Assembly: GCF_019655055.1 (NCBI RefSeq) | Contig: NZ_BPFA01000035.1 | Span: forward strand, 1 to 50,914 | Direction of reading: 5' to 3' | DNA length: 50,914 bases | DNA from: Shewanella sp. MBTL60-112-B2 | GTDB lineage: Bacteria > Pseudomonadota > Gammaproteobacteria > Enterobacterales > Shewanellaceae | Part shown: piece after piece, positions 34,747 through 44,365 of the stretch | Numbering within the stretch: position 1 is the stretch's first letter | How the letters are laid out: the number at the start of each line of letters is the position of its first letter | Position numbers and translations under genes: made by a program | Notes under the pieces: model-generated | The model's database searches: none | Told to the model about the DNA's origin: nothing | Seen by the model: only the letters and a program-made list of their open reading frames with translations

Positions 34747-36786
34747 TTAGCCGTTAATGCCGCTATGTCTTAGCAAAGCATCAGTTTGTGGCTCACGGCC
34801 ACGGAAACGTTTAAACAGTTCCATAGGCTCCTCGCTGCCACCCATTTCGAGGATGTTCTCAAGGAAGCTTTGACCCGTTGCGGCATTAAAAATCCCTTGC
34901 TCTTCAAACAGTGAGAAAGCATCTGCAGAAAGCACCTCCGCCCACTTATAGCTGTAGTAACCCGCCGCGTAACCACCTGCGAAGATATGCGCAAAACTAT
35001 GCTGGAATCGGTTGAAGTCTGCAGCCTTAATCACAGCGACTAGCTCACGTACTTCATCCAACTTTTGCTGGATCTCGGCGCCCTTAGCTGGATCAAACTC
35101 TAGGTGCATTTTGAAATCAAATAGCGAAAACTCAAGCTGGCGCAACATCATCATGCCAGACTGGAAATTCTTCGCCGCGAGCATCTTGTCTAGCAGCGCT
35201 TTAGGTAAAGGCTCGCCTGTTTCATAGTGGCCAGAGATCTCGGCTAACGCTTCTTCTTCATAACACCAGTTTTCCATAAACTGGCTCGGTAGCTCTACCG
35301 CATCCCAAGGTACACCGCTAATGCCAGACACGCCGCCAACATCGATTTTAGTCAGCATATGGTGAATGCCATGGCCAAATTCATGGAATAATGTGGTCAC
35401 TTCATCATGGGTAAACAATGCAGGCTTACCTGCCACTGGCGCGTTGAAGTTACACGTTAAGTAAGCCACAGGATCTTGCATCCCCTCTAGCGTCTTACGA
35501 CGGGCACGGCAATCGTCCATCCATGCACCACCACGTTTACCTTCACGAGCATATAGATCCAGATAGAAGCTGCCGCGATGCTCACCGTTACTATCGGTAA
35601 TATCAAAGAAGCGCACATCTTTATGGTAGGTATCAAACTCTTTACGTTCTTCAACCTTGAGGCCAAATAGGCGCGATACTGTGTAGAATAGACCCGATAA
35701 CACTTTGTCTTCAGGGAAGTATGGACGCAGGATCTCTTGCGAGATCTCATATCTATGGTGTTTCAATTTTTCAGCGTAGAAAGACAGATCCCAAGGCTCA
35801 AGTTCTGTCACGCCACACTCTTTTTCAGCAAATTCTGTAAGTTCTGCCAGCTCGGCTTCGCCTTGCGACTTAGAACGTGCAGCTAGCTCAGTTAAGAAGT
35901 CCAGCACCTGCGCTGGAGACTCTGCCATTTTGGTCGCTAACGACTTATCAGCAAAGCTTGTGAAACCCAATAAGTTAGCCAGCTCATGACGCAATGCCAA
36001 AATCTCGTCCATCAAGGGACCGTTATCGAACTCGCCAGCATTAGGGCCTTGATCCGATGCACGAGTGATAAATGCACGGTAGCACTCTTCACGCAGCACA
36101 CGGTTTTCGCTATACATCATCACCGGTAGGTAAGATGGAATGTCTAAGGTGAATAACCAAGCATCTAACTCTTTAGCTTCGGCCATCGCTTTAGCGGCAG
36201 CAACCGCAGACTCTGGCAAACCTGCAAGCTCAGCCTCATCGGTGATTACCTTGCTCCAGGCTTGAGTCGCATCTAATAGTTGATTAGAGAAGTTGCTGGT
36301 GAGTTCAGACAAACGCTTAACTAACTCGCCATAGCGTAGCTTGTCACCATCGCTCAAGCCGATCCCCGAAAGCTCAAAATCTCGTAGGCTATTCTCAATC
36401 AGTTTCTTCTGCGCTTGAGAATAAGTAGCAAACTCGGCTGATCCGGCAAGCGACTTATAAGCCTCATACAGCCCCTGATGCTGACCAACAAAGGTGCCGT
36501 ACTCAGACAGTAAAGGTAAACAGGCATCATGAGCCTTGCGCCACTCTTCGCTGCTCACAACCGAATTCATATGCGAGATTGGTGACCACAACTTACCGAG
36601 TTGGTCGTCCACTTCCTCAAGCGGCGCAACAAGATTATCCCAAGTGAACTCACCTTGATGCTTAAGCACCTCTTCGATCTTCTGGCGACAATTGGCGATA
36701 CCTTGCTCAACAGCGGGCTGAATATGTTCAGGCTTGATACTTGAAAAAGGGGGAAGCTTGTTGCTGTTTAACAAAGGATTGCTCAT
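34747..36786 (-). CDS. prlC: Oligopeptidase A (PrlC), M3 metallopeptidase
   Basis: This is a cytoplasmic zinc endopeptidase that degrades signal peptides and other oligopeptides. The 679-residue length matches PrlC/OpdA (about 680). The zinc motif HEFGH lies at 468-472 in 'TLFHEFGHGIHHML'. The third ligand is in the downstream 'WDAVELPSQFMENWCYE' region, the family's E-containing segment. The C-terminal 'YAAGYYSYKWAEVLSADAF' motif is typical of M3 enzymes. It ends at the terminator above. In E. coli prlC is followed by rsmJ; here rsmJ lies about 22 kb away. Confidence 0.95.
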   Translation of the reverse strand: MSNPLLNSNKLPPFSSIKPEHIQPAVEQGIANCRQKIEEVLKHQGEFTWDNLVAPLEEVDDQLGKLWSPISHMNSVVSSEEWRKAHDACLPLLSEYGTFVGQHQGLYEAYKSLAGSAEFATYSQAQKKLIENSLRDFELSGIGLSDGDKLRYGELVKRLSELTSNFSNQLLDATQAWSKVITDEAELAGLPESAVAAAKAMAEAKELDAWLFTLDIPSYLPVMMYSENRVLREECYRAFITRASDQGPNAGEFDNGPLMDEILALRHELANLLGFTSFADKSLATKMAESPAQVLDFLTELAARSKSQGEAELAELTEFAEKECGVTELEPWDLSFYAEKLKHHRYEISQEILRPYFPEDKVLSGLFYTVSRLFGLKVEERKEFDTYHKDVRFFDITDSNGEHRGSFYLDLYAREGKRGGAWMDDCRARRKTLEGMQDPVAYLTCNFNAPVAGKPALFTHDEVTTLFHEFGHGIHHMLTKIDVGGVSGISGVPWDAVELPSQFMENWCYEEEALAEISGHYETGEPLPKALLDKMLAAKNFQSGMMMLRQLEFSLFDFKMHLEFDPAKGAEIQQKLDEVRELVAVIKAADFNRFQHSFAHIFAGGYAAGYYSYKWAEVLSADAFSLFEEQGIFNAATGQSFLENILEMGGSEEPMELFKRFRGREPQTDALLRHSGING

Positions 36787-37061
36787 CGATGATTCCTTAA
36801 CATTCTATGTTGATAAGTAAAGAGATAAGGGCTCTTGCCACAATATTCAATCTATAGAGCATAATTGTTTATAAAGTTAATGCGTCCTAACAGTAAAAAT
36901 CTACCATCACTGCGATCTTAATCAAACTTTTTCAGAGCAAACTTTATACAGAATTGGTATTGCAAACCATGTCGCAAATACGATCTATTATCATTTACAT
37001 TCATATATATAGTTCTAGTATGCGAGGTGTTAATTCTTTCGCCAATATTTCGAGTTTTATC

Positions 37062-37844
37062 ATGAGAAAAGTCAGCCAATGCACAGCCTTAGCGGCACTA
37101 TTAATGAGTTCCGCAACCTTTGCCGACGACGCGGCAAATATAGATGATTCCCACAACACTAGAGTCATCCAACAACTTCCGGCAGATGAGAGCAACCAAA
37201 TCCAGGGGCTTATCGATTTGGGCTGGGATTCAGAGTACATATCTGAAGGCCGTAATAACCTAGACAAAGGTGGCATCTATTGGGCTACTGCTGCGATACA
37301 GAAAGATAATCTGACGGTTTATGCCACGGTGGGGCGTGGTGACAGTCAGCATTATACCGAATGGAATTTTGGTCTAGAGTATGGCTTGGATTTAACCGAA
37401 AACCTAAGCGCTAGCGTGGGTTATCAACGCTTAGAGTTTTATGGTGACGAGCGCGCCTATGACAACGAGCTATTTAGCACGCTCGAATACACAGCGGTAG
37501 ACTGGCTAGTGCCATCAGTTAGCTACACTTACTCTACTGAAGCGGCGGGCTATTTCGTCGAAGTCAGCCTACACAGTAACTGGGAACTGGCTCAAGGTCT
37601 CACTGTCAGCCCCTATGTTACTCAAGGCTTTGATTTTAATTATGTCACCGAAGAGCATGATGGCGCCAATCACTTTCAATTTGGGGTAGAAGCCGAGTAC
37701 CTACTGCCTAATAATTTTGTTGTTTCTGGCCATATCAGCCACACCATAGCGCAAGAAGATATCAAGCTTGAAGCGCGCAATGATGGCGTGACTGGCAGCC
37801 TAGATGAAACCTTTGCAGGCCTTCACCTAAGCTGGAATTTCTAA
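37062..37844 (+). CDS. TorF-family putative porin
   Basis: I choose the ATG at 37,062. It gives 260 residues with a clean signal peptide (MRKVSQCTALAALLMSSATF, cleavage after TFA at about residue 21). The longer frame to 36,954 adds a non-signal extension. The mature protein is an alternating, aromatic-rich beta-barrel pattern. It opens 'GLIDLGWDSEYISEGRNNL', a recognisable start in this family, and ends in Trp-Asn-Phe, the C-terminal aromatic signature of outer-membrane barrels. It is probably an outer-membrane channel, substrate unknown. A Fur-box-like sequence lies at 36,982-37,002. Confidence 0.8.
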   Translation: MRKVSQCTALAALLMSSATFADDAANIDDSHNTRVIQQLPADESNQIQGLIDLGWDSEYISEGRNNLDKGGIYWATAAIQKDNLTVYATVGRGDSQHYTEWNFGLEYGLDLTENLSASVGYQRLEFYGDERAYDNELFSTLEYTAVDWLVPSVSYTYSTEAAGYFVEVSLHSNWELAQGLTVSPYVTQGFDFNYVTEEHDGANHFQFGVEAEYLLPNNFVVSGHISHTIAQEDIKLEARNDGVTGSLDETFAGLHLSWNF

Positions 37845-38030
37845 TTGGCGTGTAGCCACTAGCCAAGCTTGCTCGTTAACTTATGCTTGTTAGCTATACT
37901 GATAGTTAAACACTGACAGCTAACCACTTTCGCTCCTGTTAAATCTCGCTTATTGCATCAGGAGCGAATGCTACAATACCAATCCATATCAGATTACATG
38001 GACTGTAATCTTGCTTAAGGGGAACAGGGA

Positions 38031-38525
38031 ATGTTACTTCTACCTCGCCTATTATTAGGCACACTCATTATTTTTTATAGCCAAATTGGCTTAGCTAGTG
38101 AAGCCGATAGTCCACCACTCGCGCTAGGCAGTGTGCTTAACGATAAGGGACAGCCCATTCATGTTCCCAGCAAAACTCAGAGCCATTTTAATTATTCAGC
38201 GCCCGCAACTACCGCCTCACCGCTATCTCCCCAAACCAAGTCCCCCCAAACAAAGCCATCCCATAAAAATCAGGCTAAAAAGCCTAAACCTAAAAGTCGT
38301 AAACAACGACTCGCCAGTCGCAGCAGCGTGGCCAACGATCCAGGGTGTCGCTGGCTTAACAACCGTATGAATAACCTAGATAAGTATCTGAGTGCCGGTG
38401 TAAACTCACGCAATAGACACTATCAACAGGAACTCGATATCCGCCAGAAAGAGTGGCAGTGTATGAAATGCGGTGCCGAAGGGCCTGAGCAAAGCGATCA
38501 CGCATCTTGTCAGTACAAGCGCTAA
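38031..38525 (+). CDS. Exported hypothetical protein with C-terminal Cys cluster
   Basis: The family is not recognised. The 164-residue product has a signal peptide of about 22 residues (LLLGTLIIFYSQIGLA-S). A Pro/Ser/Thr/Lys-rich linker (about 50-100) with strongly basic patches (KNQAKKPKPKSRKQR) follows. The C-terminal domain (about 112-164) has Cys in 'DPGCRWL', 'WQCMKCG' and 'ASCQYKR', which could make disulfides or bind a metal. A good ribosome site (AAGGGG) precedes the ATG. It has no clear partner: the TorF-like gene is 186 bp upstream and gor 324 bp downstream (a gap, 38,526-38,848, in which I see no structured element). Confidence 0.7.
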   Translation: MLLLPRLLLGTLIIFYSQIGLASEADSPPLALGSVLNDKGQPIHVPSKTQSHFNYSAPATTASPLSPQTKSPQTKPSHKNQAKKPKPKSRKQRLASRSSVANDPGCRWLNNRMNNLDKYLSAGVNSRNRHYQQELDIRQKEWQCMKCGAEGPEQSDHASCQYKR

Positions 38526-38848
38526 TCAGCCCAGCCATCACCCACTATTAGATTCCACTCGTCATAAGTAGGGCTTGAAGCTGTCACTAAGCGTCCCCAT
38601 TTAATCAGCTAACAACAGGCTTATTAACCGCGTGATTAATGTCCTCTAGCTCATAAGCTGTGGGGCTAGCTGGATCACAAAATTACCTCTACAATGGCTT
38701 GTTCTTGAACTGGCTAAAGCCAAATCGTTATTTCGTCATTGATTACTCGTCTTTTACGATAATCGACGTCTTAACCATAATTATCGCAATAGAGGCAACC
38801 TTACTTTCGGCCTTTATTGCACAGTTCGCAACCTTATTGGAGATACAC

Positions 38849-40204
38849 ATGGCTCAACATTTTGATTATATCTGTCTTGGCGCAGGTAGCGGCGGCATTG
38901 CATCGGCTAACAGAGCAGCCATGCGCGGCGCCAAGGTCTTGCTTATCGAAGCAAAAGAGCTAGGCGGCACTTGTGTCAACGTAGGTTGTGTACCGAAAAA
39001 AGTCATGTGGTACGGCGCTCAAGTTGCCGAAGCCATGCACCTGTACGCTAAAGACTATGGCTTTGACGTAACCGTTAATAAGTTCGACTGGAGCACATTA
39101 GTGGCTAGCCGCGAAGCTTATATCGACCGTATTCACGGCTCATATGACCGTGGCCTAGAAAGCAACGGCGTAACGCTAGTACGTGGCTACGGCCGTTTTG
39201 TCGACAGCCGCACAATTGAAGTTAATGGCGAACACTACACTGCCGACAACATCTTAATTGCCACTGGTGGCGCTGCAACGATTCCAAACATTCCAGGTGC
39301 TGAGCACGGTATTGATTCAGACGGATTCTTTGCCTTAAACGAACAGCCAAAGCGCGTTGCCGTAGTTGGCGCAGGTTATATCGCCGTTGAAGTCGCAGGC
39401 GTATTACAAGCTTTAGGCAGCGACACCCACCTATTTGTACGTAAGCATGCACCACTGCGTAACTTCGACCCAATGTTAAGCGAAGCGCTTATCGAGTCGA
39501 TGGCTACCGATGGCCCAACGCTGCATACCCACAGCACACCGGAGTCGGTCACTAAAAATGACGATGGCAGCTTAACGCTTAAGATTGAAAATGGTGAAAG
39601 CTATGATGTTGATTGCCTTATCTGGGCTATCGGTCGTCTGCCATCGACGGGTAATATCGGTCTTGAAAACACCAAAGTTGAAGTCGATGCCAAAGGCTAT
39701 GTAATCACCGACGAGCAGCAAAACACTACAGATGCTGGCATCTACTGTGTTGGCGATATCATGGCTGGCGGCGTAGAGCTAACACCTGTTGCCGTTAAAG
39801 CGGGCCGCCTGCTGTCAGAGCGCTTATTCAACGGTATGACAGATGCTAAAATGGATTACAGCGTTATTCCTACCGTAGTATTTAGCCACCCAGCTATTGG
39901 TACTATGGGCCTTACCCAGCCAGAAGCTATCGCGCAGTACGGCGAAGAAAACGTAACAGTTTACACCTCAGGTTTCACTTCGATGTACACCGCAGTCACT
40001 GCACACCGCCAAGCTTGTAAAATGAAGCTAGTCTGTGCCGGTGATGACCAAAAAGTAGTGGGCATTCACGGTATCGGTTACGGTATGGATGAGATTTTAC
40101 AAGGCTTTGGCGTGGCGATGAAGATGGGCGCAACTAAGGCAGATTTTGATGCCGTGGTGGCCATTCACCCAACGGGCGCAGAAGAGTTTGTTACCATGCG
40201 TTAA
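38849..40204 (+). CDS. gor: Glutathione reductase
   Basis: This is a cytosolic NADPH-dependent flavoenzyme that keeps glutathione reduced. I place the start at the ATG at 38,849 (MAQHFDYICLGAGSGG). It has GGAG 7 bp upstream and gives 451 residues, matching E. coli Gor (450). The longer open frame from 38,660 is hydrophobic, unrelated sequence. The FAD-binding Rossmann loop is GAGSGG. The redox disulfide is C42/C47 in 'GGTCVNVGCVPKK'. NADPH-binding 'VVGAGYIAVEVAGVL' is present, and the active-site His is in 'AIHPTGAEEFVTMR' at the end. A terminator follows. Confidence 0.96.
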   Translation: MAQHFDYICLGAGSGGIASANRAAMRGAKVLLIEAKELGGTCVNVGCVPKKVMWYGAQVAEAMHLYAKDYGFDVTVNKFDWSTLVASREAYIDRIHGSYDRGLESNGVTLVRGYGRFVDSRTIEVNGEHYTADNILIATGGAATIPNIPGAEHGIDSDGFFALNEQPKRVAVVGAGYIAVEVAGVLQALGSDTHLFVRKHAPLRNFDPMLSEALIESMATDGPTLHTHSTPESVTKNDDGSLTLKIENGESYDVDCLIWAIGRLPSTGNIGLENTKVEVDAKGYVITDEQQNTTDAGIYCVGDIMAGGVELTPVAVKAGRLLSERLFNGMTDAKMDYSVIPTVVFSHPAIGTMGLTQPEAIAQYGEENVTVYTSGFTSMYTAVTAHRQACKMKLVCAGDDQKVVGIHGIGYGMDEILQGFGVAMKMGATKADFDAVVAIHPTGAEEFVTMR

Positions 40205-40218
40205 TCTTATGATTAATA

Positions 40219-40248
40219 TAAAAAAAGCCGCTTATCAGCGGCTTTTTT
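40219..40248. terminator. gor terminator
   Basis: AAAAAAGCCGCT pairs with AGCGGCTTTTTT around the 4-nt loop TATC. It lies 15 bp after the gor stop and may also serve the convergent BCCT gene, whose stop is 66 bp away. Confidence 0.9.
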
Positions 40249-40313
40249 GTATCTAGCGTTTGTCGCTTAATGCCTGAAAATCCATGTTCAAGCATTAATC
40301 GGCAATATTACTA

Positions 40314-42266
40314 TTAGCTAGGGGTATTCAAGCGTGCCTGAATAGCCAGCTTAACTTCTTCCTGAGCTAATAATGCCTCTTCCTCTTCCTTGCTACGCAT
40401 TAGTGCATCGAAGGCTACACGCGCTTCTTGTGCAAGTTCTGACGCTGCAAGCTTGGCCTCTTTAGCCTTCATTGAGTCATCAGTTAACTGGCGTAACTGC
40501 TCGATGATCTCATCAGGCGCATCGCCCAAATCAATACTCGATTCGCCGCGTGACAGTGCTTCTTTACGTAACTGCTTCTTAAGCATCCAGATAGCATCGT
40601 TAGCTTCACGCTCAAGCTCAGCAGCTTCAATCGCGTTATCACGTAGCCCTTCAAAACGAGCTAATGCCTGACCTTCTTTACTCCAAGGGTCAACATCAGG
40701 AAGATCTGAAATATTAATCACAGGATCGACGTAATCATCTTGATGCGCTAAGTCTAACGTCGCCGCCTTAACACCCGAAATCATTAGCATTACCGCAATA
40801 ATCAATAATGGTAAACCACCCACAATTGCCGCTGTTTGCAATGTTGCTAAGCCGCCCATAAACATCAGTGCCGAAGGCATAAATGATAAAGTGAAAGCCC
40901 AGAACAAACGGTTCCAACGCATTGGGTCTTCGGTCACGTTAGTTTGTACAACCGATGCCAAGATATAAGAGATGGAGTCAAACGTTGTTGCGGTGAAAAT
41001 CACACATAACAAGGTAAATACAGCAATAACCAAAGTACTAAACGGCAGGGTCTCTAAAATGGCGAAGATTGCGCGAGTCGCGCCCTCAGCATTAAGAATG
41101 CTCACCACATCAAGTTCGCCAGACAACTGCAGTGATAAACCGTAGTTACCCAAGATGATGAAGTACATTGAACAGCCTAGCGAACCGAAGAACACTGCAC
41201 CCGATACCATCTGCTTAATTGTTCTACCGCGAGAAATACGTGCTACGAATAGACCCATACTTGGCGCAAATACTAACCACCACGCCCAGTAGAAAATAGT
41301 CCAATCTTGTGGGAAATGCGTATCTTCAAAGGTACCCATGCCGCCGAATGGCTCAGCCCAGGTCGCCATAACAAAGAAGTTAGACAACATACGACCAATT
41401 GAATCTAAGCCGGTTTCCAACATGAAGATTGTTGGGCCACAAACCAATACAAACAGCAGTAAACCTAACGCACCCCAGAAGTTAATGTTACTTAAAATCT
41501 TAATGCCTTTGTCCATACCCATATAAGATGAGTAAGCAAAGATAGCGGTACACACCATTAGTACAGCAATTTGGCTACCAGTCGATGCTGGAATACCAAA
41601 CAGGTAACTAATACCTTCGTTAATCAGTGGTGCAGCCAAACCTAAGGTTGTTGCCGCGCCGCCTAAAAGACCGAAGATAAACAGTACATCAATGACTTTG
41701 CCTAGCTTACCGAAGCTATTGGCTTCGCCAATAACAGGCATAAGCGCAGCAGATACTTTAAGTACTGGCTGCTTACGTACATAAAAGAAGTAAGCAATTG
41801 GGATGGCTGGGATCATATAGATACACCAAGCGATTGGTCCCCAGTGGAACAAACCGTAAGTTGCTGCCCAACGCACCGCTTCTTCACTGCCAGCTTCTAG
41901 CTGAAATGGTGGGTTTTGGTAGTAATAAGCCCACTCAATGGTACCCCAGTAAAGAATACTGGCACCGATACCACCACAAAATAGCATAGCCGCCCAAGAC
42001 GCCAGTGCGAATTCAGGCTTTTCATCAGGATCGCCCAGTTTGATTTGGCCGATATCTGAAAACACGATATAGATCATGAAGAAAAAAGCAGCCAATCCCA
42101 GACCTAAATAGGCAAAGCCTAATTTGTCTGTCATAAACGTTTTAGCTACCGCAATCCACTCAGCCCCTTCCTCTGGAAAGATCAGCAAAGGGATCACAAC
42201 AGCACAAAGCAGCATTATTGCGCCGAAAAATGTCGGCTTATCGATAAGCTCGAAGTGTTTTTTCAT
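40314..42266 (-). CDS. BCCT-family transporter (betaine/carnitine/choline type)
   Basis: This is an inner-membrane Na+- or H+-coupled importer of quaternary ammonium compounds. The 650-residue product has twelve TM helices within about 15-510. It carries the BCCT signature 'FYWAWWLVFAPSMGLFVARI' with 'SRGRTIKQM' after it, and conserved 'GTIEWAYYYQNPPF' near residue 107. The C-terminal 130 residues are a charged, helical and probably coiled-coil tail (DNAIEAAELEREANDAIW onward), longer than in minimal BCCT proteins and possibly an osmosensing module. Choline or glycine betaine is the likely substrate, but no bet genes are adjacent. It is convergent with gor. Confidence 0.92.
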   Translation of the reverse strand: MKKHFELIDKPTFFGAIMLLCAVVIPLLIFPEEGAEWIAVAKTFMTDKLGFAYLGLGLAAFFFMIYIVFSDIGQIKLGDPDEKPEFALASWAAMLFCGGIGASILYWGTIEWAYYYQNPPFQLEAGSEEAVRWAATYGLFHWGPIAWCIYMIPAIPIAYFFYVRKQPVLKVSAALMPVIGEANSFGKLGKVIDVLFIFGLLGGAATTLGLAAPLINEGISYLFGIPASTGSQIAVLMVCTAIFAYSSYMGMDKGIKILSNINFWGALGLLLFVLVCGPTIFMLETGLDSIGRMLSNFFVMATWAEPFGGMGTFEDTHFPQDWTIFYWAWWLVFAPSMGLFVARISRGRTIKQMVSGAVFFGSLGCSMYFIILGNYGLSLQLSGELDVVSILNAEGATRAIFAILETLPFSTLVIAVFTLLCVIFTATTFDSISYILASVVQTNVTEDPMRWNRLFWAFTLSFMPSALMFMGGLATLQTAAIVGGLPLLIIAVMLMISGVKAATLDLAHQDDYVDPVINISDLPDVDPWSKEGQALARFEGLRDNAIEAAELEREANDAIWMLKKQLRKEALSRGESSIDLGDAPDEIIEQLRQLTDDSMKAKEAKLAASELAQEARVAFDALMRSKEEEEALLAQEEVKLAIQARLNTPS

Positions 42267-42956
42267 TTTTTATTGTCCGTAACAACCTAAAAACAAATTT
42301 AATTAAGTGCACGCCACAGACTGCTCCCCGTGCTGAAAGGGCCAGACGGGTTTTCTACTAAAAGAAAGAGTATGAATAATGTGTGTGAACGGTTTTTTTT
42401 GTGAGTCTTATAACACTCGAAAGTTATCCAGATTACGATTAATATGGACTAAGGATAAAATAATGTTAATCAGCCTAACTGTCGACAAACTTATCTCTCG
42501 AATCAATCAAAATTGTGACCAAGTTCTCATATGGTTTTACCCGCCAAAAATTAGGCGTTCAGAAAACAACCAAAACACAACCAACCCCTTTATAGACAGG
42601 CTTTATGCACACGCATGAAATGGTTATAACGCCTCACGTTTTTAGGTTAAAAGTATATAAATGAGGCTTTCGGGCAAAATCGAGCCTAAACATGCATAAT
42701 TCACTTTATTAGGTTGTTCCAGCACATTAAATCAACACGACAGTTCTCTCTAACAAACAAGCTGTAACGTGGATTTTTCTGTGCGATTCTGCTGATTGAA
42801 ACTGGTGGGAGAGAGTGATTGATATAAAGGGAAGTTGTAAAAGTACCTGTAGAGGAGTGTGGCAGGAGCGGCTAGAACAGTGTCAAAGTAGCAGGCACGA
42901 TATCATCGTGCCATACAAAACAAGAATCGCTTAACGCTAACAGCGTCAGCAAGCAA
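42267..42956. other. Gene-free spacer with a small palindrome
   Basis: I see no convincing gene in these 690 bp. A 79-codon plus-strand frame at 42,379-42,618 has no ribosome site or protein-like composition. The promoter of the BCCT gene must lie at the left end. A perfect palindrome, GGCACGATATCATCGTGCC (42,894-42,912), lies 45 bp past the stop of the flavin oxidoreductase. It could terminate it, though only a weak T-run follows on the minus strand. Confidence 0.45.
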
Positions 42957-44048
42957 TTATCGCCTCTTATACACCACACAGAAATTACCGCGCTTAGTAC
43001 GGCACTTTGAACATCTTTCACAATCCACTTCTGCAGTACTCCCCTCAGACCAACGCTTAAGCAGGTGTGGCTCGGCAAGTAAAGGTCTTGAAAGAGCAAA
43101 GAACTGAATATTGGTACTCGCTGCAATCTCTTCAATGGCGCAAATATCCGCTAGGCCGCCAACGGTAATAATGGGGACGTTTACCTCCTGGCTAATCACT
43201 GCGCCATATTCACGGAAGTAACCTTCACTTTGTATGGTATAACCATCGAATGATTCACCTACCACGGCATTAGCATTACCGTGAATGTTACCGGATATAA
43301 TAATTGCATCGACGCCAATCGCAGCAAGCTTTTTACAGATAGTGCGGGTTTCAGCAAAAGTTAAGCCGCCGTCAAAGAATTCAGAGGCGGTCAGCTTGAC
43401 TAAAATCGGATATTCTTCACCAACCGATTTGCGGATCTCAGCGTAGATCTCCAACAAGAAGCGCATACGGTTCTCAAGACTTCCGCCGTATTCATCTTCA
43501 CGCTGGTTATAGTAAGGGCTCAAGAACTGATTGATTAGGTAAGTGTGCGCCGCATGGATCTCAACACCATCGAAGCCAGACTCTTGTGCGCGGCGACTCG
43601 CCTGTGCAAACGCGTTAACTATGTAATCGATCTCAGGCTTAGTCATCGCCTTACCCATGGTTTGGGTACCGCGCTCAGCAATAGCGCTCGGGGCAAAGAT
43701 CACTCGCTCACCCACATTGTAAGTGGTCTTAGTGCCACCATAAGCCAACTGCATAACAATCTTCGAGTCGTAACCATGTACCAGCTCAGTTAGCTTTTGG
43801 TATTCGGCAATGAACGAGTCGTCATACATGCCCATCATGCCAGCATTAGGCTTTTCTTCAGCCACAATGTTGGCGTAGCCCGTGACGATTAATCCCACCT
43901 CACCTTTAGCCAGCTCTTCATACACCGAGTACAGCTTGTCGGTCATATGGCCAGTTTCAGTTGCCATATTTTCCCACGTCGCACTTCTTACAAAGCGGTT
44001 TTTCAGTGTCATGTTGCCAATATGGCTGGGTGAAAACAAAATGCTCAC
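42957..44048 (-). CDS. NADH:flavin oxidoreductase, Old Yellow Enzyme family
   Basis: This is an FMN-dependent oxidoreductase with a TIM-barrel fold. I place the start at the GTG at 44,048 (VSILFSPSHIGNMTLKNR). It has AAGAGGA about 8 bp upstream and gives 363 residues. The frame continues to 44,159 but that segment crosses a long hairpin. 'NRFVRSATWENMA', 'VQ/MQLAYGG'-type and 'HAAHTYLINQFLSPYYNQR' followed by 'DEYGGSLENR' are the family motifs, including the His pair and the substrate-side residues. The C-terminus is Cys-rich (CERCSKCRTKRGNFC), like the Fe-S linker of 2,4-dienoyl-CoA reductase-type enzymes, but no second NADPH domain follows. Substrate unknown. Confidence 0.9.
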   Translation of the reverse strand: MSILFSPSHIGNMTLKNRFVRSATWENMATETGHMTDKLYSVYEELAKGEVGLIVTGYANIVAEEKPNAGMMGMYDDSFIAEYQKLTELVHGYDSKIVMQLAYGGTKTTYNVGERVIFAPSAIAERGTQTMGKAMTKPEIDYIVNAFAQASRRAQESGFDGVEIHAAHTYLINQFLSPYYNQREDEYGGSLENRMRFLLEIYAEIRKSVGEEYPILVKLTASEFFDGGLTFAETRTICKKLAAIGVDAIIISGNIHGNANAVVGESFDGYTIQSEGYFREYGAVISQEVNVPIITVGGLADICAIEEIAASTNIQFFALSRPLLAEPHLLKRWSEGSTAEVDCERCSKCRTKRGNFCVVYKRR

Positions 44049-44095
44049 GTGCAATCCTCTTAAATCATATTCAATGCTAGCTAGCGACGTTGCCA

Positions 44096-44150
44096 AACAG
44101 TAAAAACACAACAGCCACGCATAAGGCATGGCTGTTGTGTTTTTACTGTT
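44096..44150. repeat. Long perfect hairpin (25-nt arms)
   Basis: Arms 44,096-44,120 and 44,126-44,150 are reverse complements with one mismatch, separated by a 5-nt loop (ATAAG). The stem is AACAGTAAAAACACAACAGC plus five more bases. On the minus strand the descending arm contains GTTGTGTTTTTAC, so it may terminate transcripts from pip (stop at 44,366). It sits just 48 bp before the GTG of the flavin oxidoreductase. It is longer than a usual terminator. Confidence 0.7.
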
Positions 44151-44365
44151 CTCTCTCAATCAATGTATCTTGATCAATATAAGAGCGCAGCAGGCGCAGG
44201 ATCCTACGCGCAAAATATAAGAAATTCCTTAAGCTAGGTTCAGCTTTTAGAAATTAATCTTGCATATGATTACCCAGAGCATCCATCTATACCCAAATGA
44301 CCTCAAGATGCTCGTTTCAGAGCTCTATAGTTTAATATGTTCGAAACACTCAGCCATGGAGATTG

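Noticed and set aside
38660..38848. N-terminal extension of glutathione reductase
   Set aside because: The hydrophobic leader is unrelated to Gor. The ATG at 38,849 has a GGAG ribosome site and matches the family length.
42379..42618. 79-codon plus-strand ORF in the BCCT-flavin oxidoreductase gap
   Set aside because: It has no ribosome site, no recognisable motif, and reads like random AT-rich sequence.
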